Assembly: GCA_016899975.1 (NCBI GenBank) | Contig: JACJJN010000024.1 | Location: 1 to 50,719 of the forward strand | Length of the DNA: 50,719 nt | Reading direction: 5' to 3' | From: Lacrimispora saccharolytica | Lineage (GTDB): Bacteria; Bacillota; Clostridia; Lachnospirales; Lachnospiraceae | Part shown: positions 42,649-50,719 of the stretch, one piece after another | Numbering within the stretch: position 1 is the first letter of the stretch | Layout of the letters: each line of letters begins with the position of its first letter | Notes under the pieces: generated by a model | What the model saw: the letters and a program-made list of their open reading frames with translations, nothing else | Databases searched by the model: none | What the model was told of the DNA's origin: nothing | Made by a program: the position numbers and the translations under genes

Positions 42649-45600
42649 TTACTGCTCTTCCGGGCTGTACAGAGCGCCGAGTCTGGTCAGGTAGTTGTAA
42701 CGTGCCTTAGCCTCACTCTCGTTCTTAGCAAACAGTCTTGCAGCCTTCTCCGGATTTGCACGTTTCAGAGAATTGTAACGTACCTCTCCATCCAGGAATT
42801 CCTGATAATCTCCGGTCGGAGCCTTGGAATCCAGAGTGAATGCGCTCTTGCCTTCTGCGGTCAGTGCCGGGTTGAAGCGGAAGCAATGCCAGTAACCAGC
42901 TTTTACTGCCAGTTCTTCCTCTGTCTGTGCTTTGCTCATACCCTTCTTGATACCGTGGTTGATACACGGAGCGTAAGCAATGATCAGGGACGGTCCCGGA
43001 TAAGCCTCAGCCTCTGCGATCGCTTTTACGGTCTGTGCGTAGTCAGCGCCCATAGCGATCTGAGCAACGTATACATAGCCGTAGCTCATTGCGATGCTTG
43101 CCAGGTCTTTCTTCTTCACTTCTTTACCGCCTGCTGCGAACTGTGCAACTGCGCCGGTAGGTGTAGCTTTGGAAGACTGTCCGCCTGTGTTGGAGTAAAC
43201 CTCGGTATCGAATACCATGATGTTGATATCCTGTCCGCTTGCGAGAACATGGTCAACACCGCCGAATCCGATATCGTAAGCCCATCCGTCACCACCGAAG
43301 ATCCACTGGGATTTCTTCGCCAGGAAGTCTTTGTTCTTAACGATGTCTCTGCATACATCGCAGTCGATATCTTTGATTGCCTCTACCAGTTTGTCGGTAG
43401 CGGTTCCGTTGGTTGCTCCTACGTTGAAGGTATCCAGGTATTCCTGGCATGCTGCCTTCACTTCTTCAGAAGCATTTTCACTGTTCATAACAGTTTCAAC
43501 TTTTGTCTTCAGTCCATTACGGATTGCTTTGTTTGCAAGCAGCATACCGTAACCAAACTCAGCGTTATCCTCGAACAGGGAGTTGGACCATGCCGGGCCT
43601 TTGCCTGCGTCGTTTACTGTGTATGGTGTGGACGGTGAGGAGTTGCCCCAGATGGAGGAACATCCTGTTGCGTTTGCAATGTACATTCTGTCACCGAACA
43701 GCTGGGTGATCAGTTTTGCGTATGGTGTCTCACCACATCCTGCACATGCGCCGGAGAACTCAAGCAGAGGTTTCTTGAACTGGCTTCCCTTAACAGTTGT
43801 CTCTTTGAACTTCGCAACAACGTCGGATTTCTCCGGAAGAGCTGCTGCATAATCGAAGTATTTCTGAGACTCAACGTTTGCTTCCATATTTTCCATAGCC
43901 AGAGCTTTTACGCCCTTCTTGCCAGGACATACGTTTGCACAGGAACCACATCCGGTACAGTCAAGTGCGGAAATAGCCATTGTGAAGGTGTATTCCGGCA
44001 TACCTGTCATCGGCAGAGTCTTGATTCCTTCCGGTGCGTTTGCTGCTTCTTCTGCAGTCATAGCGATCGGACGGATAACTGCATGCGGGCAGACATATGC
44101 ACAACGGTTACACTGGATACAGTTTTCCGGCTGCCATACAGGGATATTTACTGCGATACCACGTTTCTCGTATGCGGAGGTACCGGACGGAGTTGTTCCG
44201 TCTACGAAATCCTTGAATGCGGATACCGGCAGAGAGTTTCCTTCCTGAGAAGTAACTTTGGACTGGATGTTGTTTACGAATTCAACAACTTCCTTGGAGC
44301 CCTTGTCTGCATGTGTGGACTGAAGTCCTTCGTCTGCTGCGTTCTTCCAGCTTTCCGGAACTTTTACTTCTTTTACCTGCTGAGCACCTGCATCGATTGC
44401 TGCCCAGTTCTTGGCAACGACATCGTCACCTTTACGTCCGTAGGTAGCTTTTGCAGCTGCTTTCATCAGTTCGTTTGCCTTGTCCTGCGGAATAATGTCA
44501 GCCAGTTTGAAGAATGCGGACTGCAGGATTGTATTGATACGGGTCGGTCCCATACCGGTTTCAATACCGATCTTCACACCGTCGATGGTGTAGAATTTGA
44601 TATTATGGTTAGCGATAAATGCTTTTACCTGGCCTGGCAGATGCTCTTCCAGTCCTGCCTCATCCCATGGGCAGTTCAGAAGGAAGGTTCCTCCGTCTAC
44701 CAGTTCCTGAACCATGTTGTACTTATGCACATAAGAAGGATTATGACATGCAACAAAGTTCGCTTTATGAATCAGATAGGTAGATTTGATCGGTTTCTTA
44801 CCGAATCTCAGGTGAGACATGGTAACACCGCCGGACTTCTTGGAGTCATAATCAAAGTAAGCCTGTGCGTACATATCTGTGTTGTCACCGATGATCTTGA
44901 TGGAGTTCTTGTTTGCACCTACAGTACCATCTGCGCCAAGTCCCCAGAACTTGCAGTTGATGGTTCCTTCCGGAGTTGTAACGATCGGAGCGCCAACTTC
45001 CAGAGACAGGTTTGTAACATCATCCACGATACCGATGGTGAATTTCTTCTTCTCGTTGTTGTGGTATACAGCTACGATCTGAGCCGGTGTGGTGTCCTTG
45101 GAACCAAGACCGTAACGTCCGGTAAAGATCTCTACTGCATCAAATTTTGTTCCCTTCAGAGCTGCAACAACATCCAGGTACAGCGGCTCGCCCAGTGCGC
45201 CCGGCTCTTTTGTTCTGTCCAGGACAGAGATCTGTTTTACAGTCTCAGGAATTGCATCGATCAGAGCCTGTGCGCAGAACGGACGGTACAGACGTACTTT
45301 TACAACGCCGACTTTCTCGCCTGCTGCCATCAGGTAATCGATGGTCTCTTCGATGGTATCACATACAGAACCCATAGCGATGATCACATGCTCTGCGTCT
45401 GCTGCTCCATAGTAGTTGAACAGTTTGTAATCTGTTCCGATCTTCTCATTGACTTTGTCCATGTACTCCTGTACGATTGCCGGAAGCGCATCGTAATACG
45501 GGTTACATGCCTCTCTTGCCTGGAAGAAGATATCCGGGTTCTGTGCAGAACCTCTCTGGCACGGATGATTCGGGTTCAGTGCATGTTTACGGAACTCGTC

Positions 45601-46200
45601 CACTGCATCCATATCAACCATATCTTTCAGATCTTCGTAATCCCATGTTTCGATCTTCTGGATCTCATGAGAAGTACGGAAACCGTCGAAGAAGTTAATG
45701 AACGGAACTTTTCCCTTGATTGCTGCGCAGTGAGCAACCGGAGTCAGGTCCATAACTTCCTGTACGCTGGACTCACACAGCATTGCTGCACCAGTCTGAC
45801 GACAGGCGTAAACATCGGAGTGATCACCGAAGATGGACAGTGCATGGCTTGCCAGTGCACGTGCAGATACGTTGAACACACCCGGAAGCTGCTCACCTGC
45901 GATCTTGTACAGGTTCGGGATCATCAGCAGAAGACCCTGGGAAGCTGTGTAGGTTGTTGTCAGGGCACCTGCTGCCAGAGAACCATGTACCGCACCTGCA
46001 GCACCTGCCTCGGACTGCATCTCAGTTACCTGAACTTCCTGTCCGAAGATGTTCTTTCTTCCCTGAGTTGCCCATTCGTCTGTGGCTTCCGCCATAACAG
46101 AAGACGGGGTGATTGGGTAAATCGCTGCTACGTCAGAATACGCATAAGAAGCGTGAGCGGCAGCATGATTACCATCCATGGTTTTCATTTTTCTTGCCAT
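42649..46200 (-). CDS. nifJ: Pyruvate:ferredoxin (flavodoxin) oxidoreductase
   Basis: This 1183-residue single-chain enzyme oxidises pyruvate with CoA to acetyl-CoA and CO2 and reduces ferredoxin, central to clostridial fermentation. Domains in order: pyrimidine-binding domain I with AIYPITPSSVMAE; domain II; the gamma-like domain III around LGADGTVGANKNS; a ferredoxin insert with two cluster motifs, CIQCNRCAYVCP and CTGCGSCANVCP; and the TPP domain with ACAGCGETPYAKL, GCSSIWG and GGDGWAYDIGFGG. The extra cluster-binding Cys next to TPP are in GACAGCGE. Length is normal. AAGGAGG precedes the ATG. It is a single-gene unit with a good promoter and terminator. Confidence 0.97.
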   Translation of the reverse strand: MARKMKTMDGNHAAAHASYAYSDVAAIYPITPSSVMAEATDEWATQGRKNIFGQEVQVTEMQSEAGAAGAVHGSLAAGALTTTYTASQGLLLMIPNLYKIAGEQLPGVFNVSARALASHALSIFGDHSDVYACRQTGAAMLCESSVQEVMDLTPVAHCAAIKGKVPFINFFDGFRTSHEIQKIETWDYEDLKDMVDMDAVDEFRKHALNPNHPCQRGSAQNPDIFFQAREACNPYYDALPAIVQEYMDKVNEKIGTDYKLFNYYGAADAEHVIIAMGSVCDTIEETIDYLMAAGEKVGVVKVRLYRPFCAQALIDAIPETVKQISVLDRTKEPGALGEPLYLDVVAALKGTKFDAVEIFTGRYGLGSKDTTPAQIVAVYHNNEKKKFTIGIVDDVTNLSLEVGAPIVTTPEGTINCKFWGLGADGTVGANKNSIKIIGDNTDMYAQAYFDYDSKKSGGVTMSHLRFGKKPIKSTYLIHKANFVACHNPSYVHKYNMVQELVDGGTFLLNCPWDEAGLEEHLPGQVKAFIANHNIKFYTIDGVKIGIETGMGPTRINTILQSAFFKLADIIPQDKANELMKAAAKATYGRKGDDVVAKNWAAIDAGAQQVKEVKVPESWKNAADEGLQSTHADKGSKEVVEFVNNIQSKVTSQEGNSLPVSAFKDFVDGTTPSGTSAYEKRGIAVNIPVWQPENCIQCNRCAYVCPHAVIRPIAMTAEEAANAPEGIKTLPMTGMPEYTFTMAISALDCTGCGSCANVCPGKKGVKALAMENMEANVESQKYFDYAAALPEKSDVVAKFKETTVKGSQFKKPLLEFSGACAGCGETPYAKLITQLFGDRMYIANATGCSSIWGNSSPSTPYTVNDAGKGPAWSNSLFEDNAEFGYGMLLANKAIRNGLKTKVETVMNSENASEEVKAACQEYLDTFNVGATNGTATDKLVEAIKDIDCDVCRDIVKNKDFLAKKSQWIFGGDGWAYDIGFGGVDHVLASGQDINIMVFDTEVYSNTGGQSSKATPTGAVAQFAAGGKEVKKKDLASIAMSYGYVYVAQIAMGADYAQTVKAIAEAEAYPGPSLIIAYAPCINHGIKKGMSKAQTEEELAVKAGYWHCFRFNPALTAEGKSAFTLDSKAPTGDYQEFLDGEVRYNSLKRANPEKAARLFAKNESEAKARYNYLTRLGALYSPEEQ

Positions 46201-46241
46201 TTCTTTATATCCTCCTTATTAGATATCACATACATAATTGA

Positions 46242-46270
46242 ATTATAACACTCTTTTTGGACAATGTCCA
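46242..46270 (-). promoter_or_regulatory. nifJ promoter with an overlapping palindrome
   Basis: On the minus strand TGGACA (46265-46270) and TATAAT (46242-46247) are exactly 17 bases apart. The -35 box is one arm of a 13-base perfect palindrome, TGGACA-T-TGTCCA, at 46258-46270, a plausible repressor site. Confidence 0.65.
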
Positions 46271-46436
46271 CGATTGAAAAAGAAATAGAAGAGATGTATT
46301 GTTAAAAATACATAAACTTTGTTATTTTTCTGACGAATTGTGCCGTTTGCTTTTACCTAAAGCGTGTCTGAGCCGTCGGTTCCCGTTCCCGCATGCACTT
46401 ATAAATATAAGAGGAAATGTCAGCACGATCCGTTAC

Positions 46437-46649
46437 AGGCACCGCAGAAAAGTCAGGGAAGAAGACCTGCCCAAATACGGAAGAGCGATCGGTACGGGAA
46501 ATCTGATCACTGGCGTTGCTCTTATCCTGTCGTCTTTCCCGGAACTTTGGGACGAGTCGACAAAGTCGTCGATTTTGCTTCTGGCAGTAAGCATTTCCTT
46601 CGGGTTTACCTTATACGGACAATTAAAGTATAATCACCGCTTTTTTTGA
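46437..46649 (+). pseudogene. Small two-helix membrane protein, N-terminally truncated
   Basis: From about KVREEDLPKYGRAIGTGNLI the frame looks like the end of a small membrane protein with two hydrophobic segments (LITGVALILSSF and SILLLAVSISFGFTLY). Proteins of this kind usually have another N-terminal helix before the KVRxED stretch. Here the upstream in-frame residues to the ATG at 46299 are not hydrophobic and show no family look, and no ribosome binding site fits. I take it as a remnant; no function is recognised. Confidence 0.4.
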
Positions 46650-46759
46650 CTCTCTGAAAATTGTCAGGAATACGGGCGCAAATGGAACATACCGTCGGTA
46701 GATTTCTGCTTTTGCATGCTTTATAATTTCAGCAAAGAAAAACACAGGAGGAAATGTTC

Positions 46760-47218
46760 ATGAATTTGGGAAACAATCTCTTCAACGCACGAAAGAAAAA
46801 AGGCATGTCCCAGGAAGAAGTCTCTGAGAAGCTGGGCGTAAGCAGACAGACGATCTCAAAATGGGAACTCGGCGAAACCCTGCCGGACATCTATCAGTCA
46901 AAGAAGCTTGCAAATCTGTATGGCATGACTTTGGATGAGCTGGTGGAATACGATATTGATATGAAAGAGATCCAGGAAGCTATCGACAAGACCAGCGATG
47001 CTCTCACGGAAAAAATCGACTGGACAAAAGCCTGGAGCAAAAAGTATCCCATTCTCGCCACTTATCAGAAGGAAGTCGAAACGGAGCGATATGCCGTGGA
47101 ACTGAGCAGATTGCTGGATGACCTTCAGAAAAGGTACGGATATGATGAATTGAATGCTATGCTGGTCTTAAAAGATATTCTGGCTGCGGTCTGGAAAAGC
47201 CGGAAAAACCAAAAGTAA
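46760..47218 (+). CDS. XRE-family transcriptional regulator
   Basis: The ATG at 46760 is chosen because AGGAGG lies eight bases upstream; the ATG at 46754 is too close. The 152-residue product has an N-terminal HTH_3 domain (residues 1-58) with MSQEEVSEKLGVSRQTISKWE and PDIYQSKKLANLYGMTLDEL. A charged helical C-terminal part of about 90 residues follows, with no membrane segment. Such regulators often control a neighbouring small membrane protein gene; here the upstream neighbour is a remnant. Ligand and targets are unknown. Confidence 0.88.
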   Translation: MNLGNNLFNARKKKGMSQEEVSEKLGVSRQTISKWELGETLPDIYQSKKLANLYGMTLDELVEYDIDMKEIQEAIDKTSDALTEKIDWTKAWSKKYPILATYQKEVETERYAVELSRLLDDLQKRYGYDELNAMLVLKDILAAVWKSRKNQK

Positions 47219-47244
47219 ATATACCGCTGTTTGGTGTTTCGCAA

Positions 47245-47297
47245 AAACGCCTGCCTGCAGCCGGCTGGTATTGCCCAAGCTGCAGGCAGGCGTTTCC
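47245..47297. terminator. Bidirectional terminator between the XRE and ABC-F genes
   Basis: AAACGCCTGCCTGCAGC and GCTGCAGGCAGGCGTTT are perfect 17-base arms around a 17-base loop. Their A and T ends give short T tracts in both directions. Confidence 0.85.
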
Positions 47298-47298
47298 T

Positions 47299-49173
47299 TT
47301 ACGCATTCTTCTGTGCCTCAATTCTTTCCGCCAGATCGTTCAGATACACCCAGCGGTCCATCTTTTCTTCCAGTTCTTTTTCTGTCTTCTCTTTCTCCGC
47401 AGTCAGTTCAGAAAGCTTCATGGAGTTGGTCGCGTTTGCCATCATCTCGCCGTCCAGATCCTCCAGTTTCTGTTCCAGCGCCGCGATCTCGTCGTCGATC
47501 GTCTCGAACTCTCTCTGTTCTTTAAAAGTAAATTTCAGCTTGACCGGGCGATTCTGTTTCCAGGTACTGCGGCTGTCTTTTTCTTCCGGACTGCCGTTTC
47601 CATTCTGACCGCCCGAACTGTTTTTCCCTTTGCCGCTCTTTCCTCCGGCGCCTGAACCTGCCGCTGCTGCGCCTGCTCCGCCGGTTCCTGCGCCGCTGTT
47701 TTCCATCCTCTGTTTTGCTTCCAGATAGTCCGTATAGCCTCCCTCGTACTGGGTAAGTGTTCCGTCTCCGCTGAACTCAAAAATTCTGTCCGCCACATTG
47801 TCCAGGAAATAACGGTCATGAGAAACCGTAATCACAATCCCGGAAAACGCGTTCAGATAATCCTCCAGGATTGTCAATGTAGGAATGTCCAGATCGTTGT
47901 TGCTCTCATCCAGGATCAGGCAGTTGGGATTGGACTGAAGAATTCCAAGAAGATACAGGCGCTTTTTCTCCCCGCCGGAAAGCTTTTCGATGGGCGCATA
48001 CTGCATGTCTGGAGTGAACAAAAACCGCTCCAGCATCTGGGACGCCGTGATCCTTCCGTCTCTGGTCTGGACGTATTCCCCGATGTCTTTCACATAATCG
48101 ATGACCCTCTGGCGCGTATCCAGTTCCGGCAGTTCCTGGGCAAAGTAAGCGATCCGCACCGTCTCGCCGATCTCCACCGTTCCGCTGTCCGGCTCCACGA
48201 TCCCCGCAATCATTTTCAGCAGCGTTGATTTTCCGCAGCCGTTCGGTCCGATAAAACCAACCTTCTGGTTTTTCAGAAAGATATAGTCGAAATCCTCGAC
48301 CAGCTTCTTCTCCCCGTAGCTTTTGCTGATATGGTGCAGTTCTATGGTCTTTCTGCCCATGCGCGTTTCCACGGAATCCAGTTCCACATTCTGATCCTGC
48401 ACCGGCGCCTGTCCGTTTTTCAGGGCTTCCAGACGTTCCAGACGGGCTCTCTGCTTGGTGGTTCTGGCACGGCATCCCCGCTTCGCCCATTCCAGCTCGA
48501 TCCGAAGGATACTCTGACGCTTCCTCTCGGAGGCAAGTTCCATCTCTTCCCGTTCCGCTTTCAGCTCCAGAAATTTTGAATAATTTGCCTCGTATCCATA
48601 CATTTTTCCGTGGCTGATTTCGAGAATCTTATTGGTCACACGGTCAAGAAAATACCGGTCGTGGGTAACCATCAGCACAACGCCGCGGAAGCCTCTCAGA
48701 TAGTCCTCCAGCCATGTGATCATCTCATTGTCCAGATGGTTGGTGGGCTCGTCCAGAAGCAGAAGATCCGCCGGAGTCTCCAGAATCTTCGCCAAGGCAA
48801 CCTTTTTCTTCTGACCTCCGGAAAGATGGGCGATGGGCGTGTCATATTCCATGATTCCAAGGCGCGTCAGATTGCTCTGCACCATCCAGCTGTTCTCCGA
48901 TTCCGCATCCTCAATATAGGACTGGATCGTCGCTCCCTCCGGAAATTCCGGATTCTGCGGAAGATAGGCGATCCTCAGTCCGTTCTGACGGATGATCTGT
49001 CCTTCGTCCGGCTCTTCCAGACCTGCTGCCATCCGCAGCAGCGTCGTCTTTCCGGTGCCGTTGATCCCGATGATTCCGATCTTCTCCCCTTCATGGATGC
49101 CGAAAGACGCATCGTCAAAAATCGTCTTCTCTCCGTAAATTTTGCTCACATGTTCAATGTTCAGTATATTCAT
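47299..49173 (-). CDS. ABC-F family ATPase (Uup/EttA-like)
   Basis: The ATG at 49173 (MNILNIEHVSKIYGEK) has AAAGGAG eight bases upstream. The 624-residue product has two ABC domains without membrane parts. The first shows GINGTGKTT, the signature HLSGGQKKKVALAKI and LLLLDEPTNHLD. The second shows GPNGCGKST, LSGGEKKRLYLLGI and CLILDESNNDLD. The last motif departs from the usual DEPTNDLD at two positions. A Gly/Ala/Ser-rich linker (about residues 500-535) leads to a C-terminal coiled coil like the Uup DNA- or ribosome-binding tail. ABC-F proteins act on ribosomes or DNA rather than transport. The HAD gene ends 13 bases upstream. Confidence 0.88.
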   Translation of the reverse strand: MNILNIEHVSKIYGEKTIFDDASFGIHEGEKIGIIGINGTGKTTLLRMAAGLEEPDEGQIIRQNGLRIAYLPQNPEFPEGATIQSYIEDAESENSWMVQSNLTRLGIMEYDTPIAHLSGGQKKKVALAKILETPADLLLLDEPTNHLDNEMITWLEDYLRGFRGVVLMVTHDRYFLDRVTNKILEISHGKMYGYEANYSKFLELKAEREEMELASERKRQSILRIELEWAKRGCRARTTKQRARLERLEALKNGQAPVQDQNVELDSVETRMGRKTIELHHISKSYGEKKLVEDFDYIFLKNQKVGFIGPNGCGKSTLLKMIAGIVEPDSGTVEIGETVRIAYFAQELPELDTRQRVIDYVKDIGEYVQTRDGRITASQMLERFLFTPDMQYAPIEKLSGGEKKRLYLLGILQSNPNCLILDESNNDLDIPTLTILEDYLNAFSGIVITVSHDRYFLDNVADRIFEFSGDGTLTQYEGGYTDYLEAKQRMENSGAGTGGAGAAAAGSGAGGKSGKGKNSSGGQNGNGSPEEKDSRSTWKQNRPVKLKFTFKEQREFETIDDEIAALEQKLEDLDGEMMANATNSMKLSELTAEKEKTEKELEEKMDRWVYLNDLAERIEAQKNA

Positions 49174-49186
49174 TCCGGAAACTCCT

Positions 49187-49852
49187 TTATGGCTGCTTTC
49201 TTTTTTCCTTACTTTTTTGCAAATTTTTTCTATTTTCTCTTTTGTTGCTTTCTTTTTCTGTAACTTTCTCTTTATTGCTTCCTGAACTTCCAAGAAGAAG
49301 CTCTTTCAGCCGCTCCATGTCCGCTCCCTCGATGACCGCATCCGCTTCCGTCACGATTTCCTCCGGAGAAAGATTGGTGTGGAGATAAACCTTTTTCCCT
49401 GCCTGCCTCAGTTCAGAAAGCACGGATTCCACACCGTCGTACAGCCGAAGATAATCCGTGGAAAGACTTCGGAAAAACTGTCCGGTATGGACCGCCAGCG
49501 TCTGATCCGCCTCCACACCCCGTTCCCGGTAAAGCCGCAGAAACACCTCTTCCATCTGAATCTCCGGGCTGCTTTCATACTCCGGCGAGTGCTTTCCGGA
49601 GGAATCCTTTCCATTCTCTTTCTCCAGCCGTCCGTCCTTTTCGTTTCCCGCCTGTTTCTCCTGCTCTTCCCGAAACATTTCCGTCAGTTTCTGCACTTGA
49701 AATGAATAAGCCTCTTTTAATTCTTCCTGTGTGTAATCTGCTCCATAATAACGGAAAAACAACGCAAGCTTCTTCCAAACTTCCGGTTTTTCCTCATCGG
49801 TATGAATATCCACCAATGTGCCATACAGATCAAAAATACAGGTCTGAACCAT
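49187..49852 (-). CDS. HAD-like protein with an internal deletion
   Basis: The ATG at 49852 has GGGAGGGG seven bases upstream. The product begins like a HAD hydrolase (FDLYGTLVDIHTDEEKPEVW, motif I) and keeps a helical cap interrupted by a highly charged segment. After GKKVYL, where motif II (a Ser or Thr with Asn) should come, it jumps to HTNLSPEEIVTEADAVIEG, which looks like the far C-terminal end of the same family. Motif III (Lys) and motif IV (acidic pair) are missing. The last 30 residues are Lys/Glu-rich. An in-frame deletion between two similar VYL segments would explain this. It is probably inactive as a phosphatase. Confidence 0.7.
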   Translation of the reverse strand: MVQTCIFDLYGTLVDIHTDEEKPEVWKKLALFFRYYGADYTQEELKEAYSFQVQKLTEMFREEQEKQAGNEKDGRLEKENGKDSSGKHSPEYESSPEIQMEEVFLRLYRERGVEADQTLAVHTGQFFRSLSTDYLRLYDGVESVLSELRQAGKKVYLHTNLSPEEIVTEADAVIEGADMERLKELLLGSSGSNKEKVTEKESNKRENRKNLQKSKEKRKQP

Positions 49853-49888
49853 CCGATTCCCCTCCCACTGTGTCAGAGTCAAAAATTC

Positions 49889-49990
49889 ATGAGGGCGTCA
49901 CCAAAAGTCTTCCGCCGCCTGCTCAAAACACGGTGCTTTCCATCGCGCCGCAGGACTTTCAATAGGAAAAGACCTTCCTGACACCCTCAT
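49889..49990. repeat. 102-base structured intergenic element
   Basis: ATGAGGGCGTCA (49889-49900) pairs with TGACACCCTCAT (49979-49990), and AAAGTC-type and GCGCCGC-type segments give inner stems. On the minus strand the outer stem is followed by TTTTTG, so it could terminate yqeY transcription before the HAD gene. Its length and nested structure are more than a terminator needs. Confidence 0.5.
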
Positions 49991-50002
49991 AGATTGTTCT
50001 TA

Positions 50003-50030
50003 GCAACCGTTCATCTGGCTAAACGATTAC
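50003..50030. repeat. GTTCAGC palindrome, copy 9 (diverged)
   Basis: GCAACCGTTCATC and GCTAAACGATTAC form a 28-base imperfect palindrome 27 bases after the yqeY stop codon. Confidence 0.65.
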
Positions 50031-50056
50031 TGTTCTTTTGATGCTTGGTGCGAAAC

Positions 50057-50494
50057 TTATTTGCAAAGCTCTGCAACGACCTGATTGATCAGTTTTCCAT
50101 CTGCTTTGCCTTTCATATCCGCCATAACAGCTTTCATGATCATGCCTTTATTCTTGGTTGCAAGCTGTTCCGGGAATTTTTCAGTAATATATGCTTTCAC
50201 TTCTTCCGCATTCATCTGTTTCGGAGCATACTCGTTGATCACATCGTAACGGAACTGATACTCTTCCTTCAGATCCTGCCGGCTCTCCGGACAGGTATCA
50301 ATCTGCTCTTTTACGGTTTTCAGTTCCTTCAGAATGACCTGATCCACCATAGAAGACGGGATATCGTCACGGCATCCCGCGTCGATCGCTGCCTTTTTCA
50401 CTGCGGATACCAGGGATGAGATTGCCTCTTTTCTCGGTTTGTCTTTCGCTTTCATTGCCGCAACCATGTCTTTTCTCAATGCTTCCAGTTCCAT
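50057..50494 (-). CDS. yqeY: GatB/YqeY domain-containing protein
   Basis: The ATG at 50494 follows AGGAGG by about seven bases. The 145-residue product matches YqeY: MAAMKAKDKPRKEAISSLVS near the N-terminus and ATKNKGMIMKAVMADMKGKA with the C-terminal LINQVVAEL helix. The YqeY fold is shared with the tail domain of the GatB amidotransferase subunit, which contacts tRNA, but the role of the free-standing protein is not established. A -10-like TATACT lies at 50524-50529 on the minus strand. It is often near rpsU or dnaG in Firmicutes; not so here. Confidence 0.92.
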   Translation of the reverse strand: MELEALRKDMVAAMKAKDKPRKEAISSLVSAVKKAAIDAGCRDDIPSSMVDQVILKELKTVKEQIDTCPESRQDLKEEYQFRYDVINEYAPKQMNAEEVKAYITEKFPEQLATKNKGMIMKAVMADMKGKADGKLINQVVAELCK

Positions 50495-50627
50495 TTCTTT
50501 ACCTCCTGACACTTTTTACGGACAGTATAGCACTTTTAGTCTCAAAATGGAAGAGGCGGAAAAATAACCGGGCAAAGCTCACGACAAACGCATGAATGAA
50601 TAAATTGTGACACCCATCCTGATTTTC

Positions 50628-50636
50628 TGGTATACT
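50628..50636 (+). promoter_or_regulatory. Extended -10 promoter of the right-edge gene
   Basis: TGGTATACT is an extended -10 box 27 bases before the ATG at 50664. A clear -35 box is not seen. No gene is found in 50495-50627. Confidence 0.45.
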
Positions 50637-50663
50637 CAAAGAAAAAAAGGATGGGGTTCTTCT

Positions 50664-50719
50664 ATGAAAGCACTTTTAGATTATGTAAGCACAGTAACAG
50701 ACTGCAGACAGGAAAAAAA
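50664..50719 (+). CDS. Start of an ISAs1-family (H-repeat) transposase, cut by the window
   Basis: Only 18 codons are visible: MKALLDYVSTVTDCRQEKK with AAGGATGGGG upstream. The [Y/I]..[V/I].D.RQ..K pattern at the very N-terminus is typical of ISAs1 or H-repeat-associated transposases. The call rests on this short stretch and needs the sequence to the right. Confidence 0.5.
   Translation, partial: MKALLDYVSTVTDCRQEK

Noticed and set aside
44083-46248. A 721-codon open frame on the plus strand
   Set aside because: It is antisense to nifJ, very rich in Cys and without recognisable motifs.

Overview
The window comes from a low-to-mid GC, anaerobic, spore-forming Firmicute, most likely a member of the Lachnospiraceae (Blautia/Clostridium cluster XIVa type). 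This rests on a forespore sigma factor (sigG), pyruvate:ferredoxin oxidoreductase, an eight-gene F-type ATP synthase operon in Firmicutes order, YhgE/Pip, PcrA, NiaR, YesM/YesN-type signalling proteins and AGGAGG-type ribosome binding sites. No assignment to species is possible from the sequence alone.

Layout. 1-1.6 kb is mobile-element debris: an IS3-type transposase piece fused to a RepA-like ATPase piece, then decayed ends of a mobilisable element. 1.6-5.7 kb holds a TetR repressor divergent from a very long YhgE/Pip membrane protein, with an obvious operator between them. 5.8-10.3 kb holds a DUF3990 remnant with its intact downstream partner, a HelD-type helicase carrying an unexpected GH31 N-terminal domain, and a GNAT acetyltransferase. 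10.4-10.7 kb is a 265-bp palindromic element. 10.7-13.7 kb is a three-gene ABC exporter operon. 14.0-16.7 kb has pcrA and tRNA-Arg(ACG). 16.9-17.6 kb has a HAD phosphatase. 17.8-24.3 kb is the atpBEFHAGDC operon. 24.7-27.5 kb is feoA-feoB-niaR. 27.7-30.7 kb has an AraC regulator divergent from a GH127 arabinofuranosidase. 30.9-31.7 kb has sigG. 31.8-42.1 kb is a galactose/glucose uptake and sensing locus. After it come tRNA-Tyr(GTA), nifJ, an XRE regulator, an ABC-F ATPase, a shortened HAD protein, yqeY, and the first codons of an ISAs1-type transposase at the right edge.

Most interesting system. The sugar locus encodes mglB, mglA and mglC, then a response regulator, a histidine kinase, a membrane-anchored periplasmic-binding-protein-like protein and an MglB-like lipoprotein. 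The operon's MglB is circularly permuted: the segment that begins a normal galactose-binding protein (with the YNSSDNF sugar-binding motif) sits at its C-terminus, while the MglB-like paralog a few kb away keeps the normal order. MglC carries about 220 extra cytosolic, coiled-coil-like residues before its membrane domain. Three CATTGG/CTTTGG direct repeats lie upstream of the mglB promoter. The arrangement resembles the XylFII-LytS-YesN xylose-sensing scheme of clostridia, here apparently for galactose or glucose.

A second theme is intergenic repeats. A palindrome built from GTAACNGTTCAGC and its reverse complement occurs at about nine intergenic places from 13.7 to 50.0 kb, plus two half-copies. 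Two copies are ends of a longer two-hairpin element with compensatory changes in its stem. Other repeats are the 40-bp-armed palindrome at 10.4 kb and a 20-bp direct repeat flanking pcrA. In atpG and pcrA the repeat itself supplies the stop codon. The atpB gene appears to start with ACG behind a good ribosome binding site.
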